Numbered from the stretch's first letter, positions 9,668 through 19,328 are shown. The stretch: 64,000 nt of DNA from Aureibacillus halotolerans (GCF_004363045.1 NZ_SNYJ01000010.1:62001-126000), one strand, 5' to 3'. Program-made: numbers and translations. Notes: a model not told the origin generated them from the letters alone.

Positions 9668-10537
9668 TTATTCTTTCAATGAACCAAGTACAGCACCTTT
9701 TACAAAATATTTCTGCAAATACGGATACACTAAGAGAATCGGTACAGTGGCAAAAATAATCGTTGCCGCCTTAAGTGTCGTCATATTAAACGCTTGCGTC
9801 CCAATTAAAAGATCAACGGCCGCAATTTCTTCTGGGTTTGTGAAATACGAGCGTAGCCGCATTTGCAATGGCCATAGATTTGGATCCTGCAAAAACAACA
9901 CTGCCGATTTAAATGTATTCCAATACCCTACGGCGTAAAAAAGACCAATCGTTGCCAATACAGGTTTGGAAAGCGGTAAGTAGATTTGGAAGAGCAATCG
10001 AAAATCATGACATCCATCAATTCGTGCGGCATCGTCCAATTCCTTTGGGATGTTCATAAAGAACGTTCTGACGATAATCATATTAAACGTGCTAATCAAG
10101 CCTGGAATAATTAATGCCCAGATGCTGTTCATCAGACCAAGCTCCCGCACCGTTAAAAAGTAAGGAATCATTGGCGCGTTAAAAATCATCGAAAGCACGA
10201 TGACAAACATAATCGGGCGGCGTAGTCTAAATTCCTTGCGCGACAAAGGAAACGCTGTAACGCATGTGAAAAAGAGACTTAACAGTGTGCCAACAACGGT
10301 CACAAACATCGTAATGCCAAACGAGCGCCATAACACTTCGTTTGAAAATATTTGCTCCCAAGTGGCCAGTGTAAACCCGATAGGCCATAAATACACTTGC
10401 TTGGAATCCGCTGCGACTGGAGAGCTAAACGACACAGCCAACATTTGTAGCAACGGCAAAATCATTGTTATCGAAAACACAGTAAGGATGGTGTAATTAA
10501 ACGCTTGGAATGTCTTTTCTCCTAAGGATAGCTTCAT
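9668..10537 (-). CDS. ABC sugar importer permease, LplC/YtcP type
   Basis: About 289 residues with six predicted membrane helices and the MalG-like inner-membrane permease pattern. The EAA-type cytoplasmic loop is visible as IPKELDDAARIDGCHDFRLLFQIYLPLSKPVLA around residues 165-200. It pairs with the LplB-type permease upstream to form the channel. The ATG at 10537 overlaps the upstream stop codon (TAATG) and has AGGGG 8 nt before it; an ATG six bases earlier is too close to that site. The last residues run to 15 bp before the binding-protein gene. Confidence 0.93.
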   Translation of the reverse strand: MKLSLGEKTFQAFNYTILTVFSITMILPLLQMLAVSFSSPVAADSKQVYLWPIGFTLATWEQIFSNEVLWRSFGITMFVTVVGTLLSLFFTCVTAFPLSRKEFRLRRPIMFVIVLSMIFNAPMIPYFLTVRELGLMNSIWALIIPGLISTFNMIIVRTFFMNIPKELDDAARIDGCHDFRLLFQIYLPLSKPVLATIGLFYAVGYWNTFKSAVLFLQDPNLWPLQMRLRSYFTNPEEIAAVDLLIGTQAFNMTTLKAATIIFATVPILLVYPYLQKYFVKGAVLGSLKE

Positions 10538-11502
10538 TACCATAACCCCTGTTCTGATTTTCTCGCCATGCGATTAAAGATCCATAGAAGTGCAAACCCA
10601 ATCACAGACTGGAAGATTCCAATGGCAGTCGTCAAACTGTATTGGCCTTGCAAGACCCCTGCACGATACACGTAGGTTTCAATAATGTCACCAACAGAAT
10701 AGGTCATTGGGGTGAGAAGGTTGAAAATCTGGTCAAACCCAAGCTCTAAAAAGTTGCCGATGTTTAATAAGAACAACACCAAAATCGTCGGGAACAACAG
10801 TGGTAAAGTGATAAAGATGACTTGTTGAAACCGGTTTGCTCCATCAATGACTGCGGCTTCATACAGGGCTGGGTTAACGCCGGTAATGGCAGCTAAGTAG
10901 ATAATGGTTCCCCAACCGACCTCTTTCCAAATACCCGACAGAACGACAATAGGTCGGAACCATTGCTCCTCCTGCATATAAAGAATCGCTTCCTGTCCAA
11001 ACAGTCCTCTGATAGCGTTTACAATTCCATCCATCGCCAACAGCTCAAAAACGAGCCCACCTACGATGACCCAAGAGAGAAAGTGAGGCAGATAAAACAA
11101 ACTCTGAAACGTTCGTTTAAAAGCGAGTAGACGAACTTCATTAAAGAGTAACGCGAGTATAATCGGTGCTGGAAAGCTGAATATCAGACCATAAGAGGCA
11201 ATAATCGCCGTATTTCGTAGCACTTCATAAAAATCCTGATACTGAAATAGATAGATAAAATTATCGATTCCTACCCACGGACTTTCCCAAAGGCCTTTAA
11301 AGATCTGAAAGTCCTGAAACGCGATGACACTTCCCATTAAAGGGATAAATTTAAAGATAATAAAAAACGCAACGCCAGGCAGGATCATAATGTAAAGCAT
11401 CCAATGCCGTTTCATATTATCCCACAAGCTTTCAGGTTTCTTTGAAGCCACCACAGTATGTTGATTCATCTCTGAAGCTGGCTTAGATGATGGCGCTTTC
11501 AT
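10537..11502 (-). CDS. ABC sugar importer permease, LplB/YtcO type
   Basis: About 321 residues. A hydrophilic N-terminus leads to six membrane helices starting at WMLYIMILPGVAFFIIF. The EAA loop reads ALYEAAVIDGANRFQQVIFITLPLLFPTI, as in MalF/LplB proteins. It is the first gene of the importer operon. The start is the ATG at 11502 with AAAGGGGG upstream at good spacing; in-frame codons back to 11553 lack a ribosome site. It forms the heterodimeric permease with the next gene and works with the downstream lipoprotein. Confidence 0.93.
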   Translation of the reverse strand: MKAPSSKPASEMNQHTVVASKKPESLWDNMKRHWMLYIMILPGVAFFIIFKFIPLMGSVIAFQDFQIFKGLWESPWVGIDNFIYLFQYQDFYEVLRNTAIIASYGLIFSFPAPIILALLFNEVRLLAFKRTFQSLFYLPHFLSWVIVGGLVFELLAMDGIVNAIRGLFGQEAILYMQEEQWFRPIVVLSGIWKEVGWGTIIYLAAITGVNPALYEAAVIDGANRFQQVIFITLPLLFPTILVLFLLNIGNFLELGFDQIFNLLTPMTYSVGDIIETYVYRAGVLQGQYSLTTAIGIFQSVIGFALLWIFNRMARKSEQGLW

Positions 11503-12016
11503 ATTTAATTGTCCCCCTTTCCCTTTTCTTTTCATGTTGGAAAACGCACTCAACCCATTCGCTTTTTAAAGATAAATGGAGAACTCACACCGCACACATT
11601 CGCCAGAAATAGAATGTAAACAGAGCGTTGATGCACGTTTCGTTAAATGCTTGTTGTCATCATACAAGGGTGTCAGGAAAGAACTCAATCAATCATTTGC
11701 GCATTCAATCATCAATTCTTACAGGCGTCGCAAAGCCCTTTGATATAAGGATTCACCACGATACATACAAAGAAAGAGAACGGGCATGAATGAACGTTTT
11801 GTAGGAATGGTTGAGGGATTATTGAAATAGAGGAGTGGAAACAAAATGATAATTCACTAAACATTGGAAATATTTAAGTGTACCTGTAGGTCTGCAATCA
11901 ATTGCACATTGGAGATGTTTTCATCATACAGTCGTCCATTACACAAAAAGAAATTTCCCGCGACCAGTAGGGAATACATTCAAATCTTTCATTCACTTTA
12001 GAAGGAGATGATGAAT
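11503..12016. other. Intergenic region between divergent importer operon and broken membrane-protein gene
   Basis: 514 bp without a convincing gene. It must contain the importer promoter on the minus strand and a promoter for the plus-strand gene at 12017. I saw no -35/-10 pair strong enough to assign on either strand and no operator palindrome. A 14-codon frame at 11785 (MNERFVGMVEGLLK) lacks a ribosome site. Confidence 0.6.
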
Positions 12017-12457
12017 ATGAAAACGCTTCGTATGTATCAACCAGCCATACTCATTTTAGCGTGAGTGTTCGTGTTTTTTCTCATTCTTAACGTCATAGGT
12101 CCTGCCGATCAACCGATCCAATGGACGTCTGGTGGTTTATTAAGCATCCTCTTGCTGACTTTTCTTGCCTCCACCATCACTTATGGACTGAGGAGTTTTC
12201 GGAAACAACAGGTGTCACGACTTCTTACCGGTGTTGCGATCATTATCAGCCTCTGTATTCCACCCATTGCTTTTTTCTACAGCCTTGGACGACCAAAAGA
12301 GCTGTCGGAAGTACAGCATTTCTTAAATGGATTGTCTGCTGGCGATTTCGTCCCATACTTGCTTATCGCCATGATTGCTTCTGTTTTTCTCTGGTGGGGG
12401 CATTTTTTTCGCCAGGCAAAGAGGGAACAGTGCCCAAATAACCATTTCCTAAGTTGA
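12017..12457 (+). pseudogene. Small four-helix membrane protein interrupted by an in-frame TGA
   Basis: GAAGGAG lies 9 nt before an ATG at 12017 and translation gives MKTLRMYQPAILILA. Codon 16 (12062-12064) is TGA. The same frame then stays open for 130 codons (VFVFFLILNVIGPADQ ...) to 12457. Joined, the halves make about 146 residues with four hydrophobic helices, and the stop falls inside the first helix, so one TGG/CGA-to-TGA change or a sequence error explains it best. Re-initiation at the GTG directly after the stop is possible but would lose most of helix 1. I do not recognise the family. It sits divergently from the sugar importer and convergently with an MFS gene. Confidence 0.65.
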
Positions 12458-12487
12458 GACCACTTTCTGAGAGTGACTGTGATCCTC

Positions 12488-13720
12488 CTACCCTTGTAAA
12501 GACCGTTTCTCCATAACGGCTTCCTTCTCGCGAAAGCCCACGATAAAATATATAGCAGACAGCAACGCAATGCCTGCAGGAATCATCCAAAACAAAGGCC
12601 ATTGGCTTATGGACAAGATGCCGTCTGCGTTTGAAAAAGCTCCATACAGTAGACCGCCGAGGCTCGCGCCAAGAAAAACGCCAATGCCCTGTGTCGCAAA
12701 CACGACGAGGGTTTGCGCCTGACCTTTCGCATGCGTCGGTGCTTTTTCTTGTGCATACATAAAACCGATGACAAAGCAGAAATTAAAACACACCCCATGC
12801 AAAGCGACGCCACCAACTAGCAGCGCATCCATCCCCACGAGCGCCCCAAGCGCAAACACCAGATAACGTAAACACCAAGCAAATATGCCAATGATAAACA
12901 TCCGTTTAAAGCCGAGACGACGAAGAAAAAAGGGCACAAGCAGCATAAAAACAAACTCTGTCATTTGTCCAATGCTCATCACGCTGCTTACCGCGTTTAC
13001 CTCCGCCACACCAAGGAAGGGCGAGGAAAAGGAATAATAAAATCCCATTGGAACAGAGATCAACACAGAAGCGATGACAAACACGCGAAAGGGGCGGTCG
13101 GCTAGCAGGCGCCACGCGTCTTTAAACAACAAGTCCTGAAAGGAAAAAGGCTTTCCCTTCGCAGGCGGTGGTGTGTGCGGGAGCGTTAGTGTGTACACGC
13201 TGTAAACCAATGAAGCGATTCCCGCAATTAGAAAAATCGTTGTATCAAAGGACAAACCTAAGCGGCCAACAACAAGGCCCGCCACTACCCAGCCTAACGT
13301 ACCAAAGCTTCGGACAAACGGGAACTGGCGTGCATCGCTCATGTTTTGAAATGACACCGAATTCGTTAACGCCTGTCCAGGCATCGAAAGCAACATGTAA
13401 ACGAAAATAACAACTGTAAACCATGTCCCTGCCTGACCCTCAATCAAGCCTGGAACAACCAATAACAAAAGACCACCACATAAATGCAAGCAAGACAGCA
13501 CCTTTTGAGATGGGAAAAAGCGATCGACGAGCATGCCCATCATAATGGGCGAAAGCATAGCCGCTAATGCGCCAAACGAATAAACCAATCCTATATATTG
13601 GCCAAGCCCATGTGTAGACAATACAAGACCTGCCGTTACATACCAGCTGCCTCGAATAAAAAGCTCTAAAAACATCATCGTACAAAGACGTATCGTCATC
13701 CATTGCTTCATAGAAGGCAT
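12488..13720 (-). CDS. MFS transporter, nucleoside/sugar:H+ symporter (NHS/LacY-like) family
   Basis: 410 residues with about twelve predicted membrane helices in two halves. It opens with RLCTMMFLELFIRGSWYVTAG, followed by a PIMMGMLVDRFF loop that corresponds to the conserved 2-3 loop. The FVRSFGTLGWVVAGL segment is typical of NupG-like and related sugar symporters. AGAAAGGAG precedes the ATG at 13720. It probably takes up a nucleoside or a sugar by proton symport; proximity to the glycan cluster favours a sugar, but this is inference. Confidence 0.8.
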   Translation of the reverse strand: MPSMKQWMTIRLCTMMFLELFIRGSWYVTAGLVLSTHGLGQYIGLVYSFGALAAMLSPIMMGMLVDRFFPSQKVLSCLHLCGGLLLLVVPGLIEGQAGTWFTVVIFVYMLLSMPGQALTNSVSFQNMSDARQFPFVRSFGTLGWVVAGLVVGRLGLSFDTTIFLIAGIASLVYSVYTLTLPHTPPPAKGKPFSFQDLLFKDAWRLLADRPFRVFVIASVLISVPMGFYYSFSSPFLGVAEVNAVSSVMSIGQMTEFVFMLLVPFFLRRLGFKRMFIIGIFAWCLRYLVFALGALVGMDALLVGGVALHGVCFNFCFVIGFMYAQEKAPTHAKGQAQTLVVFATQGIGVFLGASLGGLLYGAFSNADGILSISQWPLFWMIPAGIALLSAIYFIVGFREKEAVMEKRSLQG

Positions 13721-13837
13721 TCGCTGGCAACTCCTTTCTGCTCAATTCCTGATGATCTTCACTCCCAATACAATCATCGTACACCAACCGATCGCAAAAA
13801 TGAACAAAGGAATAGAACGCTTTCATGTGAGAATAAT

Positions 13838-13870
13838 AAAAAAGCACCCTCAACGTTACGAGTGTGCTTT
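13838..13870 (-). terminator. Rho-independent terminator of tRNA-Ser
   Basis: On the minus strand AAAGCACACTC pairs with GAGGGTGCTT and is followed by a T-run. It lies just downstream of the tRNA-Ser gene. Confidence 0.8.
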
Positions 13871-13884
13871 GAGTCGTTTATGTA

Positions 13885-13977
13885 TGGAGGAGGAAGAGGG
13901 ATTCGAACCCCCGCGCGGTTTGACCCGCCTGTCGGTTTTCAAGACCGATCCCTTCAGCCAGACTTGGGTATTCCTCC
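13885..13977 (-). tRNA. tRNA-Ser (anticodon TGA)
   Basis: A 93-nt cloverleaf with the long variable arm of class II tRNAs. The acceptor GGAGGAA pairs with TTCCTCC. The anticodon loop is CTTGAAA and the T-arm contains GGTTCGAATCC. CCA is encoded. The base before CCA (discriminator position 73) reads T on the tRNA strand, whereas bacterial tRNA-Ser normally has G there. It lies after serS, as in B. subtilis. Confidence 0.96.
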
Positions 13978-13992
13978 GTGCCGACAAAAACT

Positions 13993-14021
13993 ACTATATC
14001 ATTGTCAGCGAAGAATGTCAA
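13993..14021 (-). promoter_or_regulatory. SigA promoter of tRNA-Ser
   Basis: TTGACA (complement of 14016-14021), a 17-bp spacer, then TATAGT (complement of 13993-13998). This is a near-consensus vegetative promoter placed 16 bp before the tRNA, as expected for a strongly expressed stable RNA. Confidence 0.85.
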
Positions 14022-14027
14022 ACTAGA

Positions 14028-15305
14028 TTAAGCATTTTTTTCGATTTTTTTTCGATTGCCCATATACGGCTGAAGAACCTCAGGAATAGCGATGCTTCCA
14101 TCTGCTTGTTGATAATTTTCCATCACTGCCGCGACGGTCCTACCGATAGCCAATCCGGAAGCGTTTAGCGTATGAAGATGCTCAGGCTTGCCGTTTTCTG
14201 CTCGATAACGAATGCTCGCCCGCTGCGCCTGAAAGGCTTCTGTGTTGCTGGCAGAAGAAATCTCTTTGTACTCGTTATAGCTCGGCAGCCATACTTCAAT
14301 ATCATACGTTTTAGCAGCTGAAAAACCCGTATCCCCTGCACATAAGGTAATGACTCGATAGGGCAGCTTGAGTGCCTTCAGGACGTTTTCAGCATGCTGA
14401 GTCATTTCTTCCAGCGCTGCATAAGAATCCTCTGGCTTAACGAATTTGATAAGCTCTACCTTATTAAATTGGTGCTGGCGAATCAGTCCACGTGTATCAC
14501 GTCCTGCCGAGCCTGCCTCGGACCGAAAATTGGTGCTAAAGGCGACATAGCTCTTCGGCAGAGCATCCTCAGGAAGAATTTCATCCCGATACAAGTTCGT
14601 CACCGGCACTTCAGCGGTTGGAATCAAATAGTATCCTTCCACATTAACCGCAAACACATCTTCTTCGAACTTTGGAAACTGTCCTGTGCCTTGCAGGCTG
14701 TCGCGATTGACGATATGCGGTGGCAATACCTCTTCATAGCCGTGCTGATCTTCGTGGAGATCGATCATAAAATTGATCAATGCTCTTTCTAACCGGGCAC
14801 CGGCTCCTTTATAAAAGACAAAGCGGCTTCCTGTGACCTTTGCTGCACGTTCAAAATCGAGAAGCTCGAGGTCATTAGCCAAATCCCAATGGGGTTTCGC
14901 TTCAAACGAAAATGCCGGCACATCCCCCCAACGACGCTCCTCGACATTGTCGTCTTCTGACAACCCGTTTGGAACGCTCTCATGCAACAGATTTGGCACA
15001 CGCAACAAGATCGCCTCAAGCTCTTCCTCTACTTGACGAAGGTCGTCATCAAGCTGTTTGATTTGGTCGCCCACTTGTCGCATCTCTAAAATAAGCTCAT
15101 CCGCTGGCTCTCCAGCCTTTTTCAATTGAGGGATTTGCTTTGAAACCTCATTTCGTCGGCCCTTCAAATCCTCCGTGCGTTGAATTAACTCCCGACGTTT
15201 TTCATCCAGAACAGGAAATTTCTCTAAACCAAAGGTATCTCCACGACGTTTCACTCGTGCAAGCACATCATCAAAATGATTCCGTAGCTGTCTATTATCT
15301 AGCAT
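14028..15305 (-). CDS. serS: Seryl-tRNA synthetase
   Basis: 425 residues, standard length. It charges tRNA-Ser (and tRNA-Sec where present) with serine in the cytoplasm. The N-terminal coiled-coil arm that grips the tRNA variable arm is visible as charged heptads (residues about 30-105). The class II motifs follow: motif 2 around [21 protein letters not shown] and motif 3 around [20 protein letters not shown]. The start is the ATG at 15305 after GGAGGAAC; frames further upstream belong to the T-box leader. The preceding leader indicates regulation by uncharged tRNA-Ser, and a tRNA-Ser gene follows directly. Confidence 0.97.
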   Translation of the reverse strand: MLDNRQLRNHFDDVLARVKRRGDTFGLEKFPVLDEKRRELIQRTEDLKGRRNEVSKQIPQLKKAGEPADELILEMRQVGDQIKQLDDDLRQVEEELEAILLRVPNLLHESVPNGLSEDDNVEERRWGDVPAFSFEAKPHWDLANDLELLDFERAAKVTGSRFVFYKGAGARLERALINFMIDLHEDQHGYEEVLPPHIVNRDSLQGTGQFPKFEEDVFAVNVEGYYLIPTAEVPVTNLYRDEILPEDALPKSYVAFSTNFRSEAGSAGRDTRGLIRQHQFNKVELIKFVKPEDSYAALEEMTQHAENVLKALKLPYRVITLCAGDTGFSAAKTYDIEVWLPSYNEYKEISSASNTEAFQAQRASIRYRAENGKPEHLHTLNASGLAIGRTVAAVMENYQQADGSIAIPEVLQPYMGNRKKIEKNA

Positions 15306-15366
15306 AAAAGTTCCTCCTTCGTATGGTGTTTTCGTTACAACATTGCTCTTAAAACGGATGAAATAC

Positions 15367-15602
15367 AAAAAACACCCGTCCCTAAGTAAGGGACGAGTGT
15401 GAACCCGCGTTGCCACCCCGATTGAAAGCCTACAGCCTGCTTTCCGCTCGAACCAGATAACGGCTGGTGCCGATCCTACGTCGCAAGCGAATGCCGCGAA
15501 AGGCCGTTCAAGGAGTGGATTCACAGCGCTTTTTTACTGGTTTGCACCCCCACCAGCTCTCTAGAAAAAAAGCAACTGCTACTAGTTCCTGTCATCACGT
15601 TT
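15367..15602 (-). promoter_or_regulatory. T-box riboswitch leader of serS
   Basis: Minus-strand RNA shows the AGAGAGCTGG...ACCAG stem I distal element, a specifier region with TCC (serine codon, complement of 15517-15519) in the context GAATCCACTC, the T-box core GGGTGGCAACGCGG, and a terminator hairpin (ACACTCGTCCC paired with GGGACGGGTGT, then a T-run). Uncharged tRNA-Ser should stabilise the antiterminator and switch serS on. Confidence 0.95.
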
Positions 15603-15608
15603 GCCAAC

Positions 15609-15637
15609 AGTATAGCGTGTCAATTTTAAAAATGCAA
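15609..15637 (-). promoter_or_regulatory. SigA promoter of serS T-box transcript
   Basis: TTGCAT (complement of 15632-15637), a 17-bp spacer and TATACT (complement of 15609-15614). The predicted start lies a few bases before stem I of the leader. Confidence 0.8.
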
Positions 15638-15638
15638 C

Positions 15639-16214
15639 CTATGCTTGTTTTGAGACAAGCTTGATAAAATGCTCGGTCATGCGATGATCGCCTGCAAGCT
15701 CCGGATGAAACGCAGTGGCGAGCAAATGTCCTTGCTGAACCGCCACAATTCGATCGCCTATCGATGCAAGAACATCAACATCATCCCCTACCGATACAAT
15801 GATAGGGGCACGAATAAACACCGCCGTAAAATCCTCCGCAATGCCTTTTATGTGGATGGTTTCTTCAAAGCTTTCCCTTTGCCGACCAAACGCATTCCTT
15901 TCGACAGTCATATCGAGCAAGCCCAAATGAACCATATCACTGTTTCGTATATGTGTAGCCAAGAGGATCAAGCCAGCGCACGTACCAAATACTGGTTTCT
16001 CCTTAGCAAATGCACGCAATGGCTCTAGGAACGCATATGCATCAATCAACTTTCGAATGGCCGTGCTCTCCCCACCAGGCATAATGAGCCCATCAACTTC
16101 ATTGAGCTGTGATGGGGACTTGATTACAAGAGCGTTCGCACCACAAGCTTCGACAGCCTGAACATGCTCGCGAACGGCCCCTTGCAAACCTAGTACTCCA
16201 ATCGTGATGTCCAT
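15639..16214 (-). CDS. pdxT: Pyridoxal 5'-phosphate synthase glutaminase subunit
   Basis: 191 residues. It hydrolyses glutamine and passes ammonia to PdxS in the DXP-independent PLP pathway. Class I glutamine-amidotransferase features are clear: the MPGGESTA oxyanion segment, the nucleophile Cys in [10 protein letters not shown], and the His/Glu of the triad in [11 protein letters not shown] near the C-terminus. AAAGGGAG precedes the ATG at 16214. It follows pdxS after 18 bp, so the two subunits are co-translated. Confidence 0.97.
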   Translation of the reverse strand: MDITIGVLGLQGAVREHVQAVEACGANALVIKSPSQLNEVDGLIMPGGESTAIRKLIDAYAFLEPLRAFAKEKPVFGTCAGLILLATHIRNSDMVHLGLLDMTVERNAFGRQRESFEETIHIKGIAEDFTAVFIRAPIIVSVGDDVDVLASIGDRIVAVQQGHLLATAFHPELAGDHRMTEHFIKLVSKQA

Positions 16215-16232
16215 GCTTTGTGCTCCCTTTCG

Positions 16233-17117
16233 TTACTGACTACGGTCCGCCATACGATCTTCAGCACGTAATGTGCTCATTTCAATCCCAGGCATCGCTT
16301 CACCAAGCTCCTTTGACAATGCCGCAATCCGCTCATAATCCTGATAATGCGTTGTTGCCTCAACAATCGCACGGGCAAATTTTTCTGGATTGGTCGATTT
16401 GAAAATGCCTGAGCCTACAAAGACACCATCCGCACCAAGCTCCATCATCAATGCAGCATCTGATGGTGTTGCTACTCCGCCTGCCGCAAAATTAACGACG
16501 GGCAAACGACCAAGCTCACGAATCTCTAAAAGAAGCTCGAACGGCGCACCAAGGTGTTTGGCTTCGGTCATCAATTCATCCTGTGACATGGATGTTATTT
16601 TGCGAATTTGTGATTGTACCTTGCGCATGTGACGGACCGCTTCAACGATGTTGCCCGTTCCAGGTTCTCCTTTTGTACGAAGCATCGACGACCCTTCACC
16701 AATTCGACGAGTCGCTTCGCCTAAATCACGACAGCCGCACACAAATGGCACTGTAAACGAACGTTTATCAATATGGAATTCATCATCTGCTGGTGTCAAT
16801 ACTTCACTTTCATCAATATAATCGACACCCATAGATTCAAGTACTCTCGCTTCGGTGATATGCCCAATGCGCGCTTTTGCCATCACAGGTACACTGACAG
16901 CGTTCAGCACCTCTTCTACAATCGTCGGATTCGCCATACGCGCGACACCGCCAGCGGCACGGATATCCGATGGCACACGTTCCAACGCCATGACAGCTAC
17001 AGCACCAGCGGCCTCAGCAATTTTTGCTTGTTCAGCATTGACGACATCCATAATGACGCCACCCTTTTGCATTTCTGCCATTCCGCGTTTTACACGATCA
17101 GTCCCTGTTTGACTCAA
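16233..17117 (-). CDS. pdxS: Pyridoxal 5'-phosphate synthase lyase subunit
   Basis: 294 residues if translation starts at the TTG at 17117 ([17 protein letters not shown]), which matches the family length and N-terminus. The ATG at 17132 cannot be preferred because its first codons are themselves the ribosome site GGAGGAA. The protein makes PLP from ribose 5-phosphate, glyceraldehyde 3-phosphate and ammonia. Catalytic lysines are visible in VMAKARIGH and in [14 protein letters not shown], the swinging-arm Lys region. It forms the PLP synthase complex with the adjacent PdxT. Confidence 0.96.
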   Translation of the reverse strand: MSQTGTDRVKRGMAEMQKGGVIMDVVNAEQAKIAEAAGAVAVMALERVPSDIRAAGGVARMANPTIVEEVLNAVSVPVMAKARIGHITEARVLESMGVDYIDESEVLTPADDEFHIDKRSFTVPFVCGCRDLGEATRRIGEGSSMLRTKGEPGTGNIVEAVRHMRKVQSQIRKITSMSQDELMTEAKHLGAPFELLLEIRELGRLPVVNFAAGGVATPSDAALMMELGADGVFVGSGIFKSTNPEKFARAIVEATTHYQDYERIAALSKELGEAMPGIEMSTLRAEDRMADRSQ

Positions 17118-17204
17118 GATGATTTCCTCCATTTCGGATATGAATAGTAAGATGATTTATTTTAACTTACATCCTATAGAAATGCTAGTCCACGACGAAG
17201 TCTC

Positions 17205-18539
17205 CTAAGAAAATAGTCCGCCAATTCCAGATACAATTGCATTCCATAGATCAACGAAAAATCCACCGACAGCACGAGCACCGAGAACAAACCAGTTCGC
17301 CTTGTCCACTTGCGCAGTGGTTACAATATCAACAGAACCAAAGGATTGATCAGGTCCTTGTATATAGCCATAATCAATTTCACCTGTATAGGACACATTC
17401 ATTTTCCCGACAACGGTATCTTTTTCGGCTGGCGCTTCGACGATTTGCTCACTAATGTCAAAGGAAGGCGTGTAGACCTCTTCCGCCTCTTCATTTTTAG
17501 CAACAATCACAGACAAAGGTGCGTTTGTTGCGACAGGCACAGTGCCCTCTTTTCCTTTATTCACTTCAACGGTTTGCTGTTCATCAGGTGCATAACCAGC
17601 GGGAAAGAGCTCTTGGCGCTCAAAGCTGTTAAACCCATAATCAAGCAACTTCCGCGTTTCTTCAAAACGTGCATCATTGTCAGCGGTTTTCATGACAACG
17701 GAAATCAGACGAGTGCCATTACGTTCTGCTGTTCCTGTAAAGCATGCGCCAGCGAGATCGGTAAAGCCAGTTTTCAACCCATCTACGCCTTCATACTCAT
17801 GACCTAATCCTGGAAGCATCTTGTTCCAATTGATCATATCAATGGCATCGCTTGTCCCTTCGCGGAAAGTCATCGTCGGAATGCTTGCCGTGTCGAGCAC
17901 TTCAGGGAAATCACTAATTAAACGATAAGCCAGCATCGCTGTGCTTCGTGCCGAGAGCATATTGGCATCGTTCGGACCCGTGCCCTCTGGATGCATCCCA
18001 ATCAAACTCGAATTGTTCAAGCCTGTGACGTTCACAAATTGATAATCAGGAAGCCCTATTTCGGCTGCCTTCTGATTCATCATTTCAACAAACTTCGTTT
18101 CGGATCCAGCAAAAGCTTCAGCAAGGGCAATTGAGGCTCCATTGGCCGAATAAATAGCCATCGCTTGATAAAGCTCTTTGATCGTATAGGTGCCGTCTTC
18201 GCGTAATGGCACATTCGACAAGCTTCGATTTTGTGAAATTTGATACACATAATCCGAGATGGACGTTTCTTGGTCCCAGCTCAGTTTGCCTTCTTCAATG
18301 GCACTCAAAATAATGTATTCTGTCATCATTTTTGTCATTGATGCTGGCGGCAATGTGAGATCTGCATTTTTCTCGTACAAAATCCGACCTGTTTCAAAAT
18401 CCAGCAAAATAGCTGCTTCTGCCTCTACATCAGGCCCCGTCTGTGCTTGAGCAACATTTAAATTCCCCACTTGAAAAAGTGATGTCAGCAGCACGAGTAC
18501 CGTAAGCTGCAAAACACCCCATCGTTTCACTCGTCTCAT
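17205..18539 (-). CDS. dacA: D-alanyl-D-alanine carboxypeptidase (PBP5, penicillin-binding protein)
   Basis: 444 residues. A signal peptide (GVLQLTVLVLLTSLFQVGNLNVAQA) leads to a serine transpeptidase fold. The active-site SxxK is PPASMTK, the second motif is SAN (IYSANGAS) in place of the SGN usual in low-molecular-weight PBPs, and KTG is in VDGLKTGFTD. A C-terminal PBP5 beta domain and an amphipathic anchor (FFVDLWNAIVSGIGGLFS) follow, so it trims terminal D-Ala from peptidoglycan while attached to the outer membrane face. The ATG at 18539 has GGGGG 8 nt upstream; longer upstream readings lack a signal-peptide context. It is located between guaB and pdxS as in B. subtilis. Confidence 0.95.
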   Translation of the reverse strand: MRRVKRWGVLQLTVLVLLTSLFQVGNLNVAQAQTGPDVEAEAAILLDFETGRILYEKNADLTLPPASMTKMMTEYIILSAIEEGKLSWDQETSISDYVYQISQNRSLSNVPLREDGTYTIKELYQAMAIYSANGASIALAEAFAGSETKFVEMMNQKAAEIGLPDYQFVNVTGLNNSSLIGMHPEGTGPNDANMLSARSTAMLAYRLISDFPEVLDTASIPTMTFREGTSDAIDMINWNKMLPGLGHEYEGVDGLKTGFTDLAGACFTGTAERNGTRLISVVMKTADNDARFEETRKLLDYGFNSFERQELFPAGYAPDEQQTVEVNKGKEGTVPVATNAPLSVIVAKNEEAEEVYTPSFDISEQIVEAPAEKDTVVGKMNVSYTGEIDYGYIQGPDQSFGSVDIVTTAQVDKANWFVLGARAVGGFFVDLWNAIVSGIGGLFS

Positions 18540-18761
18540 TACTTTTTCCCCCAATAATTCGTTAAATATGTATGCATTTAGTCTTTCTCTTGATGCTGTG
18601 AGTTTATGACCTTCATCTGAGAGAGATCTTTTTTCCATAGCTGAAACTGCTTCGGACTAGTGCCCTTTCCACTAAATTAGTTGGTCATGGTCGAAATTGA
18701 ACCAACATGGTCTATCTCATATCATTCGTTCTTTACAATAACCAAAAGCGGTAACTAGTGA

Positions 18762-18976
18762 GACTCCAGCAGCAAAGAAAACACGACGAGGTCTTTTCGA
18801 GTTGAAGATGCGCTAAGGTGCACGAGAATGACGACCGCTCCGTCAACATACTTCGCTTTCTGTGGGGCACGGCTTCAGCTTCCTCGGAAAGCAGGCTTTC
18901 CGAGGGGATCTTCAGCTCGCGCTGATCCCACTAGAGTCTACGTATGTTGGCTACGCTGATGTTTGTTTCTGCGTAC
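18762..18976. repeat. Dispersed intergenic repeat, composite copy (short form + inverted long form)
   Basis: From 18762 a short-form copy runs plus-wise (GACTCCAGCAGCAAAGAAAA, diverging after about 50 bp). From about 18832 a long-form copy runs in the opposite sense, beginning CGACCGCTCCGTCAA and ending near ACTAGAGTCTACGTATG plus a conserved flank TACGCTGATGTTTGTTTCTG. The same head-to-head arrangement occurs at 34.2-34.4 kb. The 120 bp before it (18688-18805) also matches 19104-19220. Confidence 0.8.
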
Positions 18977-19172
18977 ATTGTTTTATTGTGGCTGGTTATC
19001 GTATAGAGGGTAAAAAGCTGTGTTGCAACTAAATAAGGCAAGTAGTTGCAATGTTTCAAGGTAGATCACCTGGTGCCTTTTACACGAATGTCGTTTGGTA
19101 AAGGTTGAAATTGAAACCAAAAAAGATCTTTCTCATTTCATTCGTTCTTTATAATAAACCAAAAATGGCTAC

Positions 19173-19328
19173 TAGTGAGACTCCAACGGCAAAGAAAACA
19201 CGATGAGGTCCTTTCGAATCGATGTTGCACTTGTACCCGCAGGGTGAAAAGAAAACACGATGAGGTCCTTTCCAATCGATGTTGCACTTGTACCCTTTAG
19301 GGTGAAAGCGAACGTATAGCCGTTTGCC
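19173..19328 (+). repeat. Dispersed intergenic repeat, short form with internal 57-bp tandem duplication
   Basis: ACTAGTGAGACTCCAACGG opens a short-form copy. The segment 19191-19247 is repeated directly as 19248-19304 with a few substitutions (for example CCGCAGGG versus CCTTTAGGG). The outer ends ATGGCTA and TAGCCGT are roughly inverted. No coding potential is evident in the surrounding 1.1-kb gap (18540-19634) between dacA and guaB. Confidence 0.8.

Noticed and set aside
11785-11829. 14-codon frame upstream of the importer operon
   Set aside because: No ribosome site and too short to support.
12062-12064. Selenocysteine or programmed read-through at the TGA
   Set aside because: The codon is in a membrane helix, no SECIS-like hairpin follows and no Sec machinery is in view; a plain nonsense change is simpler.
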